Below, one piece after another: positions 16,966-26,560 of a stretch of DNA of 64,000 nt. Position 1 is the stretch's first letter. The number at the start of each line of letters is the position of its first letter. A program made the position numbers and the translations under genes. The DNA is from Pseudomonas multiresinivorans. Lineage in GTDB: Bacteria; Pseudomonadota; Gammaproteobacteria; Pseudomonadales; Pseudomonadaceae. A model generated the notes under the pieces. It was not told where the DNA came from. It ran no database searches and saw nothing but the letters and a program-made list of their open reading frames with translations. Location of the stretch: contig NZ_CP048833.1 of assembly GCF_012971725.1 (NCBI RefSeq), positions 6,076,001-6,140,000 of the forward strand, given 5' to 3'.

Positions 16966-18303
16966 ATGAGCCGTCAAAAAGCCCTGATCGTCGACGACGA
17001 ACCCGACATTCGCGAGCTGCTGGAAATCACCCTCGGTCGCATGAAGCTGGACACCCGCAGCGCCCGCAACGTCAAGGAAGCCCGCGAATTCCTGGCCCGC
17101 GAGCCGTTCGACTTCTGCCTCACCGACATGCGCCTGCCCGATGGCACTGGCCTGGACCTGGTGCAATACATCCAGCAGCGCCATCCGCAGATGCCGGTGG
17201 CGATGATCACCGCCTTCGGCAGCCTGGACACCGCGGTACAGGCGCTCAAGGCCGGCGCCTTCGACTTCCTGACCAAGCCGGTGGACCTCGCCCGTCTGCG
17301 CGAGCTGGTGAACTCCGCCCTGCGCCTGCGCTCGCCGGAAGCCGAGGAAGCGCCGGTGGACAGCCGTCTGCTTGGCGACTCGCCGCCCATGCGCACCCTG
17401 CGCAACCAGGTGGCCAAGCTGGCCCGCAGCCAGGCGCCGGTTTATATCAGCGGCGAATCCGGCAGCGGCAAGGAACTGGTAGCCCGGCTGATCCACGAGC
17501 AGGGCCCGCGGGAGGTGCAGACCTTCGTGCCGGTCAACTGCGGCGCCATCCCGTCGGAGCTGATGGAAAGCGAGTTCTTCGGCCACAAGAAAGGCAGCTT
17601 CACCGGCGCCGTGGAAGACAAGCTGGGCCTGTTCCAGGCAGCGAACGGCGGCACCCTGTTCCTCGACGAGGTGGCCGACCTGCCGCTGCCGATGCAGGTC
17701 AAGCTGCTGCGCGTCATCCAGGAAAAGGCCGTGCGTGCCGTGGGTGGTCAGCAGGAAGTCGCGGTGGACGTGCGCATCCTCTGCGCGACCCACAAGGACC
17801 TGGCCGCCGAAGTGGCTGCCGGGCGTTTCCGCCAGGACCTCTACTATCGCCTGAACGTCATCGAGCTGCGGGTTCCGCCCCTGCGCGAGCGTCGTGAAGA
17901 CATCCCGCTGCTGACCGATCGCGTACTCAAGCGCCTGGCCGGCGACAGCGGGCTGACGGCCGCCTCGGTCAGCGCCGACGCGCTGGAGAAGCTCAAGAGC
18001 TACCGCTTCCCCGGTAACGTGCGGGAGCTGGAGAACATGCTCGAGCGTGCCTACACGCTGTGCGAGGACGACGTCATCCAGCCCCACGACCTGCGTCTGG
18101 CCGAGACCAGTTCCCCGGACGGCGGTGGCGAAGCCAGCCTCGCGCAGATCGACAACCTCGAGGACTACCTCGAGGACATCGAACGCAAGCTGATCATGCA
18201 GGCCCTGGAAGAAACCCGCTGGAACCGCACCGCGGCGGCGCAGCGCCTGGGCCTGACCTTCCGCTCCATGCGCTACCGCCTGAAGAAACTGGGGATCGAC
18301 TGA
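16966..18303 (+). CDS. pilR: Sigma-54 response regulator PilR
   Basis: 445 residues, NtrC type. The receiver domain has the DDEPDI acidic pocket and phospho-acceptor Asp54 in CLTDMRLPDG. The AAA+ sigma-54 interaction domain carries Walker A GESGSGKE, the GAFTGA-type loop (GSFTGA here) and FLDEVADL. A Fis-type helix-turn-helix sits at the C-terminus (WNRTAAAQRLGLTFRSMRYR). It starts 15 bp after pilS. In the genus it activates pilA and flagellar genes with RpoN. Confidence 0.97.
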   Translation: MSRQKALIVDDEPDIRELLEITLGRMKLDTRSARNVKEAREFLAREPFDFCLTDMRLPDGTGLDLVQYIQQRHPQMPVAMITAFGSLDTAVQALKAGAFDFLTKPVDLARLRELVNSALRLRSPEAEEAPVDSRLLGDSPPMRTLRNQVAKLARSQAPVYISGESGSGKELVARLIHEQGPREVQTFVPVNCGAIPSELMESEFFGHKKGSFTGAVEDKLGLFQAANGGTLFLDEVADLPLPMQVKLLRVIQEKAVRAVGGQQEVAVDVRILCATHKDLAAEVAAGRFRQDLYYRLNVIELRVPPLRERREDIPLLTDRVLKRLAGDSGLTAASVSADALEKLKSYRFPGNVRELENMLERAYTLCEDDVIQPHDLRLAETSSPDGGGEASLAQIDNLEDYLEDIERKLIMQALEETRWNRTAAAQRLGLTFRSMRYRLKKLGID

Positions 18304-18316
18304 TCCCCGGCCGCAC

Positions 18317-19426
18317 TTAGACGATGGGCGTCGCCACCAGGCGCCCTTCCGGCGCGTACGGCGCCGCCTCGATGATCGGCGAGCGTTTCTGCATCAGGTC
18401 CGCCAGCAACTGGCAGGACGCCGGCGCCAACACCAGGCCGTTACGGTAGTGGCCGGTGTTCAGCCAAAGGCCTTGATGACCAGGCACCTCACCAATGAAG
18501 GGAATGCCCTGCGGTGAGCCCGGACGCAATCCGGCCCAGTGACTCACTGGCTCCCTGCCCGCCAACGCGGGGATCAGTTCTTCCGCCGAGGCGCGCAGGC
18601 TGCTCATAGCCTCGCCCGTCGGAGTCTTGTCGAAACCGGCATGCTCCAGCGTGCTGCCCACCAGGATGTGCCCGTCACGGCGCGGAATCGCATAGCGACC
18701 TTTGGCCAGCACCATGCTGGAGAGGAAGTCCGGGGCGCAGCGATAGAGGATCATCTGCCCCTTCACCGGCTCGACTGGCAGCTCCAGGCCGAGCTTTGCC
18801 AACAACTCACCGCTCCAGGCACCGGCCGCCAGCACCACTGCATCGGCAGTGAAATCGCCCTGTTCAGTACGCACTCCGTTCACGCGCTCGCCTTCGCGCA
18901 GGAAGCCGGTCACCTCGACCTGCTCGCGCACGCTGACGTTCGGAAGGCGCAGCAGCGCCTCGCGCAGCGACTTGGCCAGGCGCGGGTTGCGCACGTTGGC
19001 TACCCCGGACATGTATACGGCACGCTCGAAGCCCTGACCCAGCACCGGGACGGCCTCATGCACCGCGCCGATGTCCACTTCCGCAAGCGGGCGGCCATGA
19101 GCCTTGGCCCAGGCCAGTGCCTCGGCCTGGTCATCGAGATCCAGCCAGTAGAGGCCCGTGACATGTACTTCCGGATCGAGCCCGGTATCGGCGAGCAGTC
19201 GATCACCCAGCCGCGGGTAGAAGTCCTGCGACCAGTGGGCCAGATTGGCGACCGCCGCGCTGTAGCGCCACGGATAAAGCGGCGAGACGATGCCACCGCC
19301 AGCCCAGGACGCTTCACGCCCGGTCTCGCCCTTCTCCAGCAGCACCACCTCGGCACCTGCCTGCCCCAGAGTCCAGGCAGTCAGCATCCCGACTACCCCA
19401 CCGCCCACCACGATCATGTCCGGCAT
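18317..19426 (-). CDS. FAD-dependent glycine/D-amino-acid oxidase (ThiO/DadA-like)
   Basis: 369 residues. The N-terminal dinucleotide-binding motif VVGGGVVGM with a following acidic residue binds FAD. The DAO-family fold continues through EASWAGGGIVSPL, VVLAAGAWSG, GHILVGSTLEHAGFD and the C-terminal LNTGHYRNGLVLAPAS. The nearest known types are ThiO glycine oxidase (thiazole synthesis) and D-amino-acid dehydrogenases. The HYRNGL segment and length favour ThiO, but no thi genes are adjacent. I chose the ATG at 19426, which has GGGG upstream, over the GTG at 19438. It is convergent with pilR and divergent from fimT. Confidence 0.88.
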   Translation of the reverse strand: MPDMIVVGGGVVGMLTAWTLGQAGAEVVLLEKGETGREASWAGGGIVSPLYPWRYSAAVANLAHWSQDFYPRLGDRLLADTGLDPEVHVTGLYWLDLDDQAEALAWAKAHGRPLAEVDIGAVHEAVPVLGQGFERAVYMSGVANVRNPRLAKSLREALLRLPNVSVREQVEVTGFLREGERVNGVRTEQGDFTADAVVLAAGAWSGELLAKLGLELPVEPVKGQMILYRCAPDFLSSMVLAKGRYAIPRRDGHILVGSTLEHAGFDKTPTGEAMSSLRASAEELIPALAGREPVSHWAGLRPGSPQGIPFIGEVPGHQGLWLNTGHYRNGLVLAPASCQLLADLMQKRSPIIEAAPYAPEGRLVATPIV

Positions 19427-19620
19427 ACCACGCCCCACATCACAGGAAAATCAACGGCCCATCGCCGGCCGCACACTATACCGGGCCTGGTTCGTTGGCG
19501 GAGCACGACGGAAGTCGATGCGGCATCGGACCGCTCCTACATCCTTCATCCAACTCGTCGACAGGCGCGCAGCGATTCGGGGCCGATACTTCCCGCACCT
19601 CTACTGCCCGGAAGCGAATC

Positions 19621-20133
19621 ATGGCCAGGGAACGGGGCTTTACCCTTGTCGAACTGCTGTGCACCCTCGCGATACTCGCCATCGTACTGTCCGTCGCCGC
19701 CCCATCCTTGAGCGAACTCCTGCGCGACCAGCGAGCTAGCGTCGCCACCCAGGAACTCCGCAACACCCTGGACTTCGCCCGCGAATCGGCCGTGCACAGC
19801 GGACAACCGATCAGCATCAGCGCTGCCAACGGCGACTGGGCCAGCGGCTGGGAGGTCTTCGTCGACACCGGCAACCTTGGCACGCGCAATTCTCAACAAC
19901 CGCCCCTTGCCGCTCATGGATCACTAAACGGCATCGGCATCCGCACCGACAGCACTTCACGCCGCTACATTCACTTCACCCCGCGCGGTAACGCAATCCA
20001 GCCCAACGGCGCCTTTCACTCCGGCACGCTGACCCTCTGCGGCGACGGACGAACGAGTTATCGGATCGTGTTCAACAAGGCCGGGCGCATTCGCACCGAG
20101 CCTGGGAGCACCGAAGACCTCTGCCCTCGCTGA
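19621..20133 (+). CDS. fimT: Minor pseudopilin FimT
   Basis: 170 residues. The class III signal RERG|FTLVELLCTLAILAIVL is cut by PilD after the glycine, with Glu5 of the mature protein present. GspH/FimT domain follows. FimT of related bacteria binds DNA during uptake. GGAAGC precedes the ATG; longer upstream frames would place the prepilin site too far in. It is separated from fimU by 151 bp, in which I see only a possible AlgR half site. Confidence 0.92.
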   Translation: MARERGFTLVELLCTLAILAIVLSVAAPSLSELLRDQRASVATQELRNTLDFARESAVHSGQPISISAANGDWASGWEVFVDTGNLGTRNSQQPPLAAHGSLNGIGIRTDSTSRRYIHFTPRGNAIQPNGAFHSGTLTLCGDGRTSYRIVFNKAGRIRTEPGSTEDLCPR

Positions 20134-20201
20134 CCGACTTCGCACGCTTTCAGCGACAGGGATCACATAACGTCAGGGCTCATGACCGAACATCGCCCTA
20201 T

Positions 20202-20210
20202 CGCGAACGG
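20202..20210 (-). promoter_or_regulatory. Possible AlgR half site before fimU
   Basis: CCGTTCGCG on the minus strand matches seven of nine positions of the AlgR core CCGTTCGTC. AlgR is known to activate the fimU operon in P. aeruginosa. A short match like this could be chance. Confidence 0.3.
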
Positions 20211-20284
20211 TCATCCATACAAAACAGACATTTCCTACGGGACCGGGCAGCATTACCGCTATCTAAAAAGCGAGGAATGCGCCT

Positions 20285-20767
20285 ATGTCGCGCCCCAAGG
20301 CATCGGCGGGCTTTACGCTGATCGAGCTGATGGTCACGATCGTTCTGGTCGCCATCCTGGCAGGCGTCGCCCTGCCAAACTTCACTTTACTCATACGCAA
20401 CAATCGCGTTCTAAGCCTTTCCGAAGAGTTCTACGGAATGCTTCAGTACGCCCGTACGGAGGCTGTGACTCGCGGTCAGCCAGTCACACTGACCGCTTCC
20501 GCGGCCGATCAGTGGAACGGCGCCCTGAACGTCACCACGACCACCACGACGTTGCGCAGTCAGGGCAGCGAAGGCTTCAACCAACCCAACGTTGCTATCA
20601 GCTCCTCCGCCGCTTCGCTGGCATTCAGACCAAACGGATCGCTCAACGGAACGGCTCTACGCTGCTTCTCGGTCTGCCCATCGGACGTCACCAATCCGAC
20701 CTGTCGCGTGGTGCAGGTACAGACCAGCGGGCGAATCCTTCCTCCTACAACGGGGGTTTGCCCGTGA
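20285..20767 (+). CDS. fimU: Minor pilin FimU
   Basis: 160 residues. The prepilin site is SAG|FTLIELMVTIVLVAILAG with Glu5. GspH-type C-terminal domain with paired cysteines (LRCFSVCPSDVTNPTC). FimU belongs to the tip/priming complex of the type IV pilus with PilV, PilW, PilX and PilY1, and it connects that complex to PilA. First gene of a seven-gene operon; its stop overlaps the pilV start. Confidence 0.95.
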   Translation: MSRPKASAGFTLIELMVTIVLVAILAGVALPNFTLLIRNNRVLSLSEEFYGMLQYARTEAVTRGQPVTLTASAADQWNGALNVTTTTTTLRSQGSEGFNQPNVAISSSAASLAFRPNGSLNGTALRCFSVCPSDVTNPTCRVVQVQTSGRILPPTTGVCP

Positions 20768-21348
20768 AATACACGAAGATGAAGTCGGCCAAGGGATTCA
20801 GCATGATCGAGGTGCTTGTCAGCCTCCTGTTGATCTGCGTGGGGGTACTGGGGATGGTCGCCATGCAAAGCCGCAACATCCAGTACACGCAGAGCTCCAG
20901 TCAGCGCAACACCGCTGCCATGCTCGCCAGTGACCTGATTGAGATGATCCGCAGCAACCGCGACGCAGTACTCAGCGCGGGCGGCCAGATCTCCACGACG
21001 TCCAATTACTACAAGGCAGCCAATAGCGCCTTCCCAACCAGTGCGGTAGCAGCGTGCCGAACCGCGAGCGGCTGCTCCTCCGCCGAGATGGCGACCGATC
21101 AGATGGTGCTCTGGTCAAGACAAGTGTCCAATGCATTGCCCATCGATGCGGCCCTGAGCACATCTTCCTATGTCGTCTGCGTAGATAGCACACCAGCGAC
21201 GGATGCCTGCGACAACATCGGTTCAACCATCAAGATCCAACTGGCCTGGTACAGCCAGGAAAATGTGGCGTGCACCGTGCCCAACCAACCCTGTGGGGTC
21301 GACACGGCCAACCGTCGCGAGTTTTACCGCATCAGCTTCGAGCCCTGA
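20764..21348 (+). CDS. pilV: Minor pilin PilV
   Basis: 194 residues with GTG at 20764, which has a GGGGG ribosome-site-like run 7 bp upstream and overlaps the fimU stop by 4 bp. An ATG at 20779 is possible but lacks such a site. The prepilin motif is SAKG|FSMIEVLVSLLLICVGV. The rest has family-typical cysteines (CRTASGC, CVD, CDNIG). Part of the core minor-pilin priming complex that starts pilus assembly and presents PilY1. Confidence 0.92.
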   Translation: MKYTKMKSAKGFSMIEVLVSLLLICVGVLGMVAMQSRNIQYTQSSSQRNTAAMLASDLIEMIRSNRDAVLSAGGQISTTSNYYKAANSAFPTSAVAACRTASGCSSAEMATDQMVLWSRQVSNALPIDAALSTSSYVVCVDSTPATDACDNIGSTIKIQLAWYSQENVACTVPNQPCGVDTANRREFYRISFEP

Positions 21349-21357
21349 GGATTCACC

Positions 21358-22107
21358 ATGCATAGCTTCATGCCCATGCGCAAACAGGCCGGTATTTCCC
21401 TGATCGAACTGATGATTGCGCTGGTGATCAGCAGCTTCCTCATTCTGGGCGTTACTACGATGTTCCTGAATAACAAGCAGGCTTACACCTATCAGCAGAA
21501 TCAGTCCGGCAACCAGGAGAATGGACGATTCGCATTACTGCTGCTGAATCAGGAGCTGACAAAAGCAGGTTTCCGGGCGCTTGCCCAGGACGACTTCCAG
21601 ATTGCGTTTCCGGCAGCCTCGGCGGGGAACGGCTGCCCCGCCTTCGCCACTGGCCAGGTCATGCAGCGCAGCACCAGTGGCAATGGTGTTTGCTTCCGCT
21701 ACCAGCGCTATTCGACCAATACCCGTGACTGTCTGGGCCAGGCCGTGGCAGCGAATGCGACTGTCACCACTCGTCTGGAATACGACGCAACCACCGGCAC
21801 CCTGCAGTGCGCTGCCCAGGGTGCAACCGGCCAGCTGCTGTCGGGTCTTGCGAACCTTCAGTTCCAGTACGGCGTAGACCTGAGTTCCACCCGCCGCGCT
21901 CAGAACTTCGTAACAGCTCCTGATGCAGGCGCCAGTATCGTCGCCGTGCGCTACTCGCTTCTCTTCGCCAGCACCGCCAACAACATCGCGATCGGTCAGA
22001 ATAATTACTTCTTCCCCCTGTCGAGTACGGCCTCCACCACGGCGGCCGATTCCCGCGTCTACCGGTCGATAGCCGGCACCACTACGCTGCGGAACATTTC
22101 CCAATGA
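21358..22107 (+). CDS. pilW: Minor pilin PilW
   Basis: 249 residues. Prepilin motif KQAG|ISLIELMIALVISSFLILG near residue 12. A PilW-type domain follows with LLNQELTKAGFRAL and variable C-terminal strands. Acts with PilV and PilX in the tip complex and, in P. aeruginosa, in surface-contact signalling through PilY1 and SadC. Start ATG at 21358; its stop overlaps pilX by 4 bp. Confidence 0.94.
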   Translation: MHSFMPMRKQAGISLIELMIALVISSFLILGVTTMFLNNKQAYTYQQNQSGNQENGRFALLLLNQELTKAGFRALAQDDFQIAFPAASAGNGCPAFATGQVMQRSTSGNGVCFRYQRYSTNTRDCLGQAVAANATVTTRLEYDATTGTLQCAAQGATGQLLSGLANLQFQYGVDLSSTRRAQNFVTAPDAGASIVAVRYSLLFASTANNIAIGQNNYFFPLSSTASTTAADSRVYRSIAGTTTLRNISQ

Positions 22108-22676
22108 ACCACACACTCGCTGCAAGACAAAAAGGCGCAACGCTGCTGGTCTGCATGATCATGCTGCTGATTGTCACCCTGCTGACTATCGCCAATGTGC
22201 GTGAAGTCACCCTGGAGGAACGGATCACTTCGAACATGCGAGACCGCCAAGGTGCACTTAATGGCGCGGAGTCGGCGTTACGCGAGGGGGAAGCCCGCTT
22301 GGCCAGTAACTTTGGCGTACCTATTCCTGCTGGCAACTGTGGCAGCAATACCTTATGCGTGCTGACGAATGCCTATGCCTCGGACGCGGCGTTGAATCCC
22401 ACGACCTGGAGCTGGTGGACCAACTCCAGCAACAGCCGCAGTTATACCGGCCCGGCAGGGGATTCGACTCAAAGCCTGCTCACCAGCACACCGCGCTGGA
22501 ACACGGCATTCATAGGCTTCGACCCAGCTAACTCACGCGGAATGGTGGAAGTCACCGATCCGGACCTGCGCAGCAAAGGCGTAGGTCCCTACTACTACCA
22601 GGTCAACGCTGCATCACAAGGCACCAGCGACAGAGTGATGGTGACCCTGCAGACCGTGACGGTTCAGCGCTACTGA
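22104..22676 (+). CDS. pilX: Minor pilin PilX
   Basis: 190 residues. Prepilin motif RQKG|ATLLVCMIMLLIVTLLTIA with PilX-type N-terminus, then VREVTLEERITSNMRDRQGA, the conserved PilX/PilW helix. Member of the minor-pilin priming complex. Translationally coupled to pilW by ATGA overlap and followed 15 bp later by pilY1. Confidence 0.94.
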   Translation: MNHTLAARQKGATLLVCMIMLLIVTLLTIANVREVTLEERITSNMRDRQGALNGAESALREGEARLASNFGVPIPAGNCGSNTLCVLTNAYASDAALNPTTWSWWTNSSNSRSYTGPAGDSTQSLLTSTPRWNTAFIGFDPANSRGMVEVTDPDLRSKGVGPYYYQVNAASQGTSDRVMVTLQTVTVQRY

Positions 22677-22691
22677 GCCCGGGAGATATCG

Positions 22692-25600
22692 ATGAAATTG
22701 TATGGAAGCTGGAACACCGCAGTTCCCAGCGCTCTGTTGACTACCGCCATGTTGCTGGCCGCTCAGCCCGCCAGCGCAGTCAACATCAGCAATCAGCCAC
22801 TGTTCCTCACCGAGGGCGTGTCGCCCAACGTCATGGTGACTCTCGATGACTCGGGCAGCATGGCGTATGCGTATACCCCGGACTCAATCAGTGGCCAGGC
22901 CTCCACCGGCAACAGCGCATCTGCCAAGCGGTATTTCTCCGCAACCTTCAACCCGATGTACTACAACCCCGCGGTTACCTACACGCTGCCCAAGAAGGTG
23001 ACCTACAACGCCACCACGGGCCTGCTGGACATCAGCGACTACGCCACCAGCTACACCAGTGCCTACCTCAATGGTTACAAAACCACTCAAGGCACAATGA
23101 ACCTGTCCAGCGCCTATCGCCCCACGCTGCAGTACACCTCAGGTGCCACTTCGCAGACAGTCGCCTCGCATCCGACTTCTCCCTATCAGACCGGGCGCGG
23201 GGCCTATTACGCGCTGTATGACACGACTCTGGCGAACTGCAACAAGACCATCGACGATGATGACTGCTACAAGGTCGTGAGCGTTGGTACCGCCGAGCAG
23301 CAGAATTTCGCGAACTGGTATTCCTTCTATCGCACCCGCTTCCTGGCAACCGCCTCTGCCGCCAACCTGGCGTTCTATAGCCTGCCGGAGAACCTGCGGG
23401 TCACTTGGCAGATGCTCAACACCTGTACCAGCATTGGTAACACCAGCGGCTCCTGCAAAGGGGTTTCGGGCACTACCTACGACAACACCCTCAACGACTT
23501 CACCGGCAAAAGCCGCGCGGCCTTCTTCGCCTGGCTGGCCGACACCCCCACCAGTGGTGGCACGCCCCTCCGTTCAGCACTGGATCGCGCAGGCAAATAC
23601 ATCGCCAATACCTCGCTTGGCGTAAAAGGCGCTTACACGCAGTACCCTGGGAGCAGCATAGGGACCGAGTACACCTGCCGCCCAAGCTATCACTTGCTGA
23701 TGACTGACGGCCTCTGGAACAACGACAGTTTCAGCGTCGGAAACCTCGACAGCACTACCACCGCGCTTCCCGACGGCAATACCTATTCGTCGGCGACTCC
23801 GTTCAAGGACAGCTCATCCAGCACTCTGGCCGATCTCGCGTTCAAGTACTGGGCCACCGATGCACGCACTGGCCTTGCAAATAATCTCAAAGCCTACATG
23901 CCGTATCAGGGGACCAATGCCTATTGGGATCCCCGCAACGATCCTGCGACCTGGCAGCACATGGTCAACTTCACATTGGGATTGGGTCTTACACGGCAGA
24001 TAGTCGACCCAGCATGGGGAGGAGACACTTACTCGGGCGACTACTCGAAACTGGTAGCAGGCACCAGCAGTTGGCCGACCATCAACGAGAACTCGAACAA
24101 CGAGCCCTATCATGTCTACGATTTGTGGCACGCGGCGATCAACTCCCGCGGAGAGTTCTTCAGCGTGGACTCGCCCAACGAGATCGTCGATGCCTTCCGT
24201 TCCATCCTGAGCCGGATCTCTGACCGTAACACCTCAGCCTCCGCGGTATCGCTGGAGTCGGCGGTCACTACGGCCGGCAACGAAGCCTACTATGCGCGCT
24301 TTTCCAGTACCGACTGGAGCGGCGAGTTGATCCGCTACGATCTGGACAGCAGCGGCAACGCGACGCTTCGCTGGAACGCCCGTGACCTCCTGCAAACTCG
24401 GAACCTTACCGCCTCGCCTCGCACGATCAAGGTCAATAAGGCAGGCACCTTGGTCGACTTCCAGCTGGCCAACCTTTCCACGGCCAACCAGGCCGCGCTG
24501 AACAAGAATATCAAGGGAACCACGGACAACCTGGGCAGCGCTCGCGTCGCTTATCTGCGAGGCGCCACTGACTCGCAATTCCGCACTCGCAACTACCTGC
24601 TCGGCGACATCATCTATTCCAGCCCTGCAGTCGTCGCCGCACCTGACCGCCTCCCTTCTCTGATGGACCAGGCGCAGTTCGGCCTGCCCACCGGCAGCTC
24701 GACTAGCGCTGCGCCGGCAGGACAGTCCTATGCTGCCTACAAGACAGCTCAGGCCAACCGTGCCAAGCGCGTTTATGTGGGTGCCAACGATGGCATGCTG
24801 CACGCATTCGACGACAATGGTCAGGAAGTCTTCGCCTATGTCCCCACCGCGGTCATCCCCAACCTCAACAAGCTGACCGACAAGAGCTACAGCGGTACCG
24901 CCCACCAGTTCTACGTGGATGGAACCCCAGTTGTCGGCGATGTGTTCTACAACAACGCCTGGCACACCATCCTGGTCGGCACGCTGCGGGCTGGTGGTCG
25001 AAGCCTTTTCGCTCTGGACATCACCGACCCGGCCAATATCCAGCTGCTGTGGGAATACAGCTCTACCGACGACGCCGATATGGGTTATACATTCGGCCGC
25101 CCGATCATTACCCGCCTTCACAGTGGGCAATGGGGCGTGATCATGAGCAATGGGTACGCCAGCACTGGCGGTACTGCTGGAGTTGGCCGGGCGGCGATGT
25201 TCCTCTTCAACGCCCAGACGGGAGCCGTCATCAAGAAGATGACCGTGGGCACCAGCGTGACCACCGACAACGGGCTGTCATCGCCCCGTGCAGTTGACAT
25301 CAACGGCGACCTGATCACCGACTACGTCTATGCGGGAGATCTGCGCGGCAACATGTGGCGCTTCGACCTGTTTGACACCAGCATCACAGCGGACGCCACG
25401 GTAGCCGTGTCAACGAACTCGTTCCGTGCCGCATTTGGTGGCTCGCCGCTGTTTACCGCCAACAATGGCTCGCCGCAACCGATTACCACCGCCCCGACAC
25501 TGATTCGCCATCCAACTGGAACTGGCTACATTGTCTCCTTCGGCACCGGCAAGTACATCGAAGACAGTGACGCGGCTGCGAATACCAGCCAGGCCATGAC

Positions 25601-26234
25601 GATGTATGGCATTTGGGACCTGCAAACCAGCGGTGGCAACGTGACGTCCACTCCGAACGTCACCCGCAGCAACCTGGTTGCCCAGACTTTCAACGCCGCG
25701 GTCAACAACGCTTCGTTTACCGACACCAGTTCTTCTGGCACTACGACCACGAGTACGAAGGATATCCGCCAGGTCAGCCGGAATGCCGTCCAATGGTATG
25801 TGAACGGGGATCCTACCCAGGGAGTGAGCAAATACGGCTGGTATCTGGACCTTGCGAACGGCAGTACGAAACAGGGTGAAATGGTCGTGACTGACCCCAC
25901 CAGTCGGGCAAGCGTCCTTCTTGCCACCACTATCGTCCCCAGCAACGACCCTTGCCAGGCCGGCATTGATCGCTGGTTCCTGGCGCTGGATGCATACACC
26001 GGCGGCGCGACCACCTTTGACGTGCTCGATCTGAGCGGTAACAACTACGTCAGTGCGAATGACCGCTACAACAATGGTGTCGTCTCGGGCGTCCGGATCC
26101 CTGGATTCGGTTCTCCGGCGGTGATTGGCAACGACGCGTACTTCAACACTGAACTCGGCATTTCCCGGGTTCGCCTGGATTACGGACAACAGGCCAAAGG
26201 GCGGCAGAACTGGCGCCGGGTAGGTGAAGAATGA
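22692..26234 (+). CDS. pilY1: Type IV pilus tip adhesin and mechanosensor PilY1
   Basis: 1,180 residues, usual length. A signal peptide ends about residue 30 (LLAAQPASAV). The N-terminal half has a von Willebrand A-like region with MIDAS residues DDSGS at 52-56 and TPTSGGTPLRSALDRAG further on. The C-terminal half is the PilC/PilY1 beta-propeller (GANDGMLHAF, VGTLRAGGRSLFALD) with a calcium loop DINGDLITD at residues 869-877. Calcium binding there governs pilus extension versus retraction in P. aeruginosa. I see no RGD tripeptide, which P. aeruginosa PilY1 uses for integrin binding. Lies in the minor-pilin operon between pilX and pilY2. Confidence 0.96.
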   Translation: MKLYGSWNTAVPSALLTTAMLLAAQPASAVNISNQPLFLTEGVSPNVMVTLDDSGSMAYAYTPDSISGQASTGNSASAKRYFSATFNPMYYNPAVTYTLPKKVTYNATTGLLDISDYATSYTSAYLNGYKTTQGTMNLSSAYRPTLQYTSGATSQTVASHPTSPYQTGRGAYYALYDTTLANCNKTIDDDDCYKVVSVGTAEQQNFANWYSFYRTRFLATASAANLAFYSLPENLRVTWQMLNTCTSIGNTSGSCKGVSGTTYDNTLNDFTGKSRAAFFAWLADTPTSGGTPLRSALDRAGKYIANTSLGVKGAYTQYPGSSIGTEYTCRPSYHLLMTDGLWNNDSFSVGNLDSTTTALPDGNTYSSATPFKDSSSSTLADLAFKYWATDARTGLANNLKAYMPYQGTNAYWDPRNDPATWQHMVNFTLGLGLTRQIVDPAWGGDTYSGDYSKLVAGTSSWPTINENSNNEPYHVYDLWHAAINSRGEFFSVDSPNEIVDAFRSILSRISDRNTSASAVSLESAVTTAGNEAYYARFSSTDWSGELIRYDLDSSGNATLRWNARDLLQTRNLTASPRTIKVNKAGTLVDFQLANLSTANQAALNKNIKGTTDNLGSARVAYLRGATDSQFRTRNYLLGDIIYSSPAVVAAPDRLPSLMDQAQFGLPTGSSTSAAPAGQSYAAYKTAQANRAKRVYVGANDGMLHAFDDNGQEVFAYVPTAVIPNLNKLTDKSYSGTAHQFYVDGTPVVGDVFYNNAWHTILVGTLRAGGRSLFALDITDPANIQLLWEYSSTDDADMGYTFGRPIITRLHSGQWGVIMSNGYASTGGTAGVGRAAMFLFNAQTGAVIKKMTVGTSVTTDNGLSSPRAVDINGDLITDYVYAGDLRGNMWRFDLFDTSITADATVAVSTNSFRAAFGGSPLFTANNGSPQPITTAPTLIRHPTGTGYIVSFGTGKYIEDSDAAANTSQAMTMYGIWDLQTSGGNVTSTPNVTRSNLVAQTFNAAVNNASFTDTSSSGTTTTSTKDIRQVSRNAVQWYVNGDPTQGVSKYGWYLDLANGSTKQGEMVVTDPTSRASVLLATTIVPSNDPCQAGIDRWFLALDAYTGGATTFDVLDLSGNNYVSANDRYNNGVVSGVRIPGFGSPAVIGNDAYFNTELGISRVRLDYGQQAKGRQNWRRVGEE

Positions 26235-26560
26235 CCAGAACAGTGATTACCCTTGCCCTGGCCGCGCTGCTCAGCAGCGCGGCTGGCGGCGCCGGGGCAG
26301 ATGTCATCGAGAGCAATGGGCCGGTCACACTGATCGACCTCAAGGAATCCCGGATTCGGGTGAACGAGGTCGATTACCTTCTCCCCAATCGAGTTCAGGT
26401 CGGCTCGATGCCCGCGATCTATCAGATTCGTGAAGGCTCGGTCATCAGCTTCCTGGCCCAGTCGGGAGCACCCTATCCAACGATCACCAGTATTGGCATG
26501 CTCTATCAACCGCCTATCCAAAACACGACGAACTCGGCGACGCCCAATGAACAACAGTAA
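26231..26560 (+). CDS. pilY2: PilY2 small periplasmic pilus protein
   Basis: 109 residues. Signal peptide LALAALLSSAAGGAGA then DVIESNGPVTLIDLKES. A small beta-rich protein found between pilY1 and pilE in Pseudomonas; its role in fimbrial biogenesis is poorly defined. It overlaps pilY1 by 4 bp and pilE by 14 bp, so all three are translationally coupled. Confidence 0.88.
   Translation: MTRTVITLALAALLSSAAGGAGADVIESNGPVTLIDLKESRIRVNEVDYLLPNRVQVGSMPAIYQIREGSVISFLAQSGAPYPTITSIGMLYQPPIQNTTNSATPNEQQ

Noticed and set aside
16654..18087. Long minus-strand frame opposite pilR
   Set aside because: High GC3 in pilR creates open antisense frames; pilR is unambiguous.
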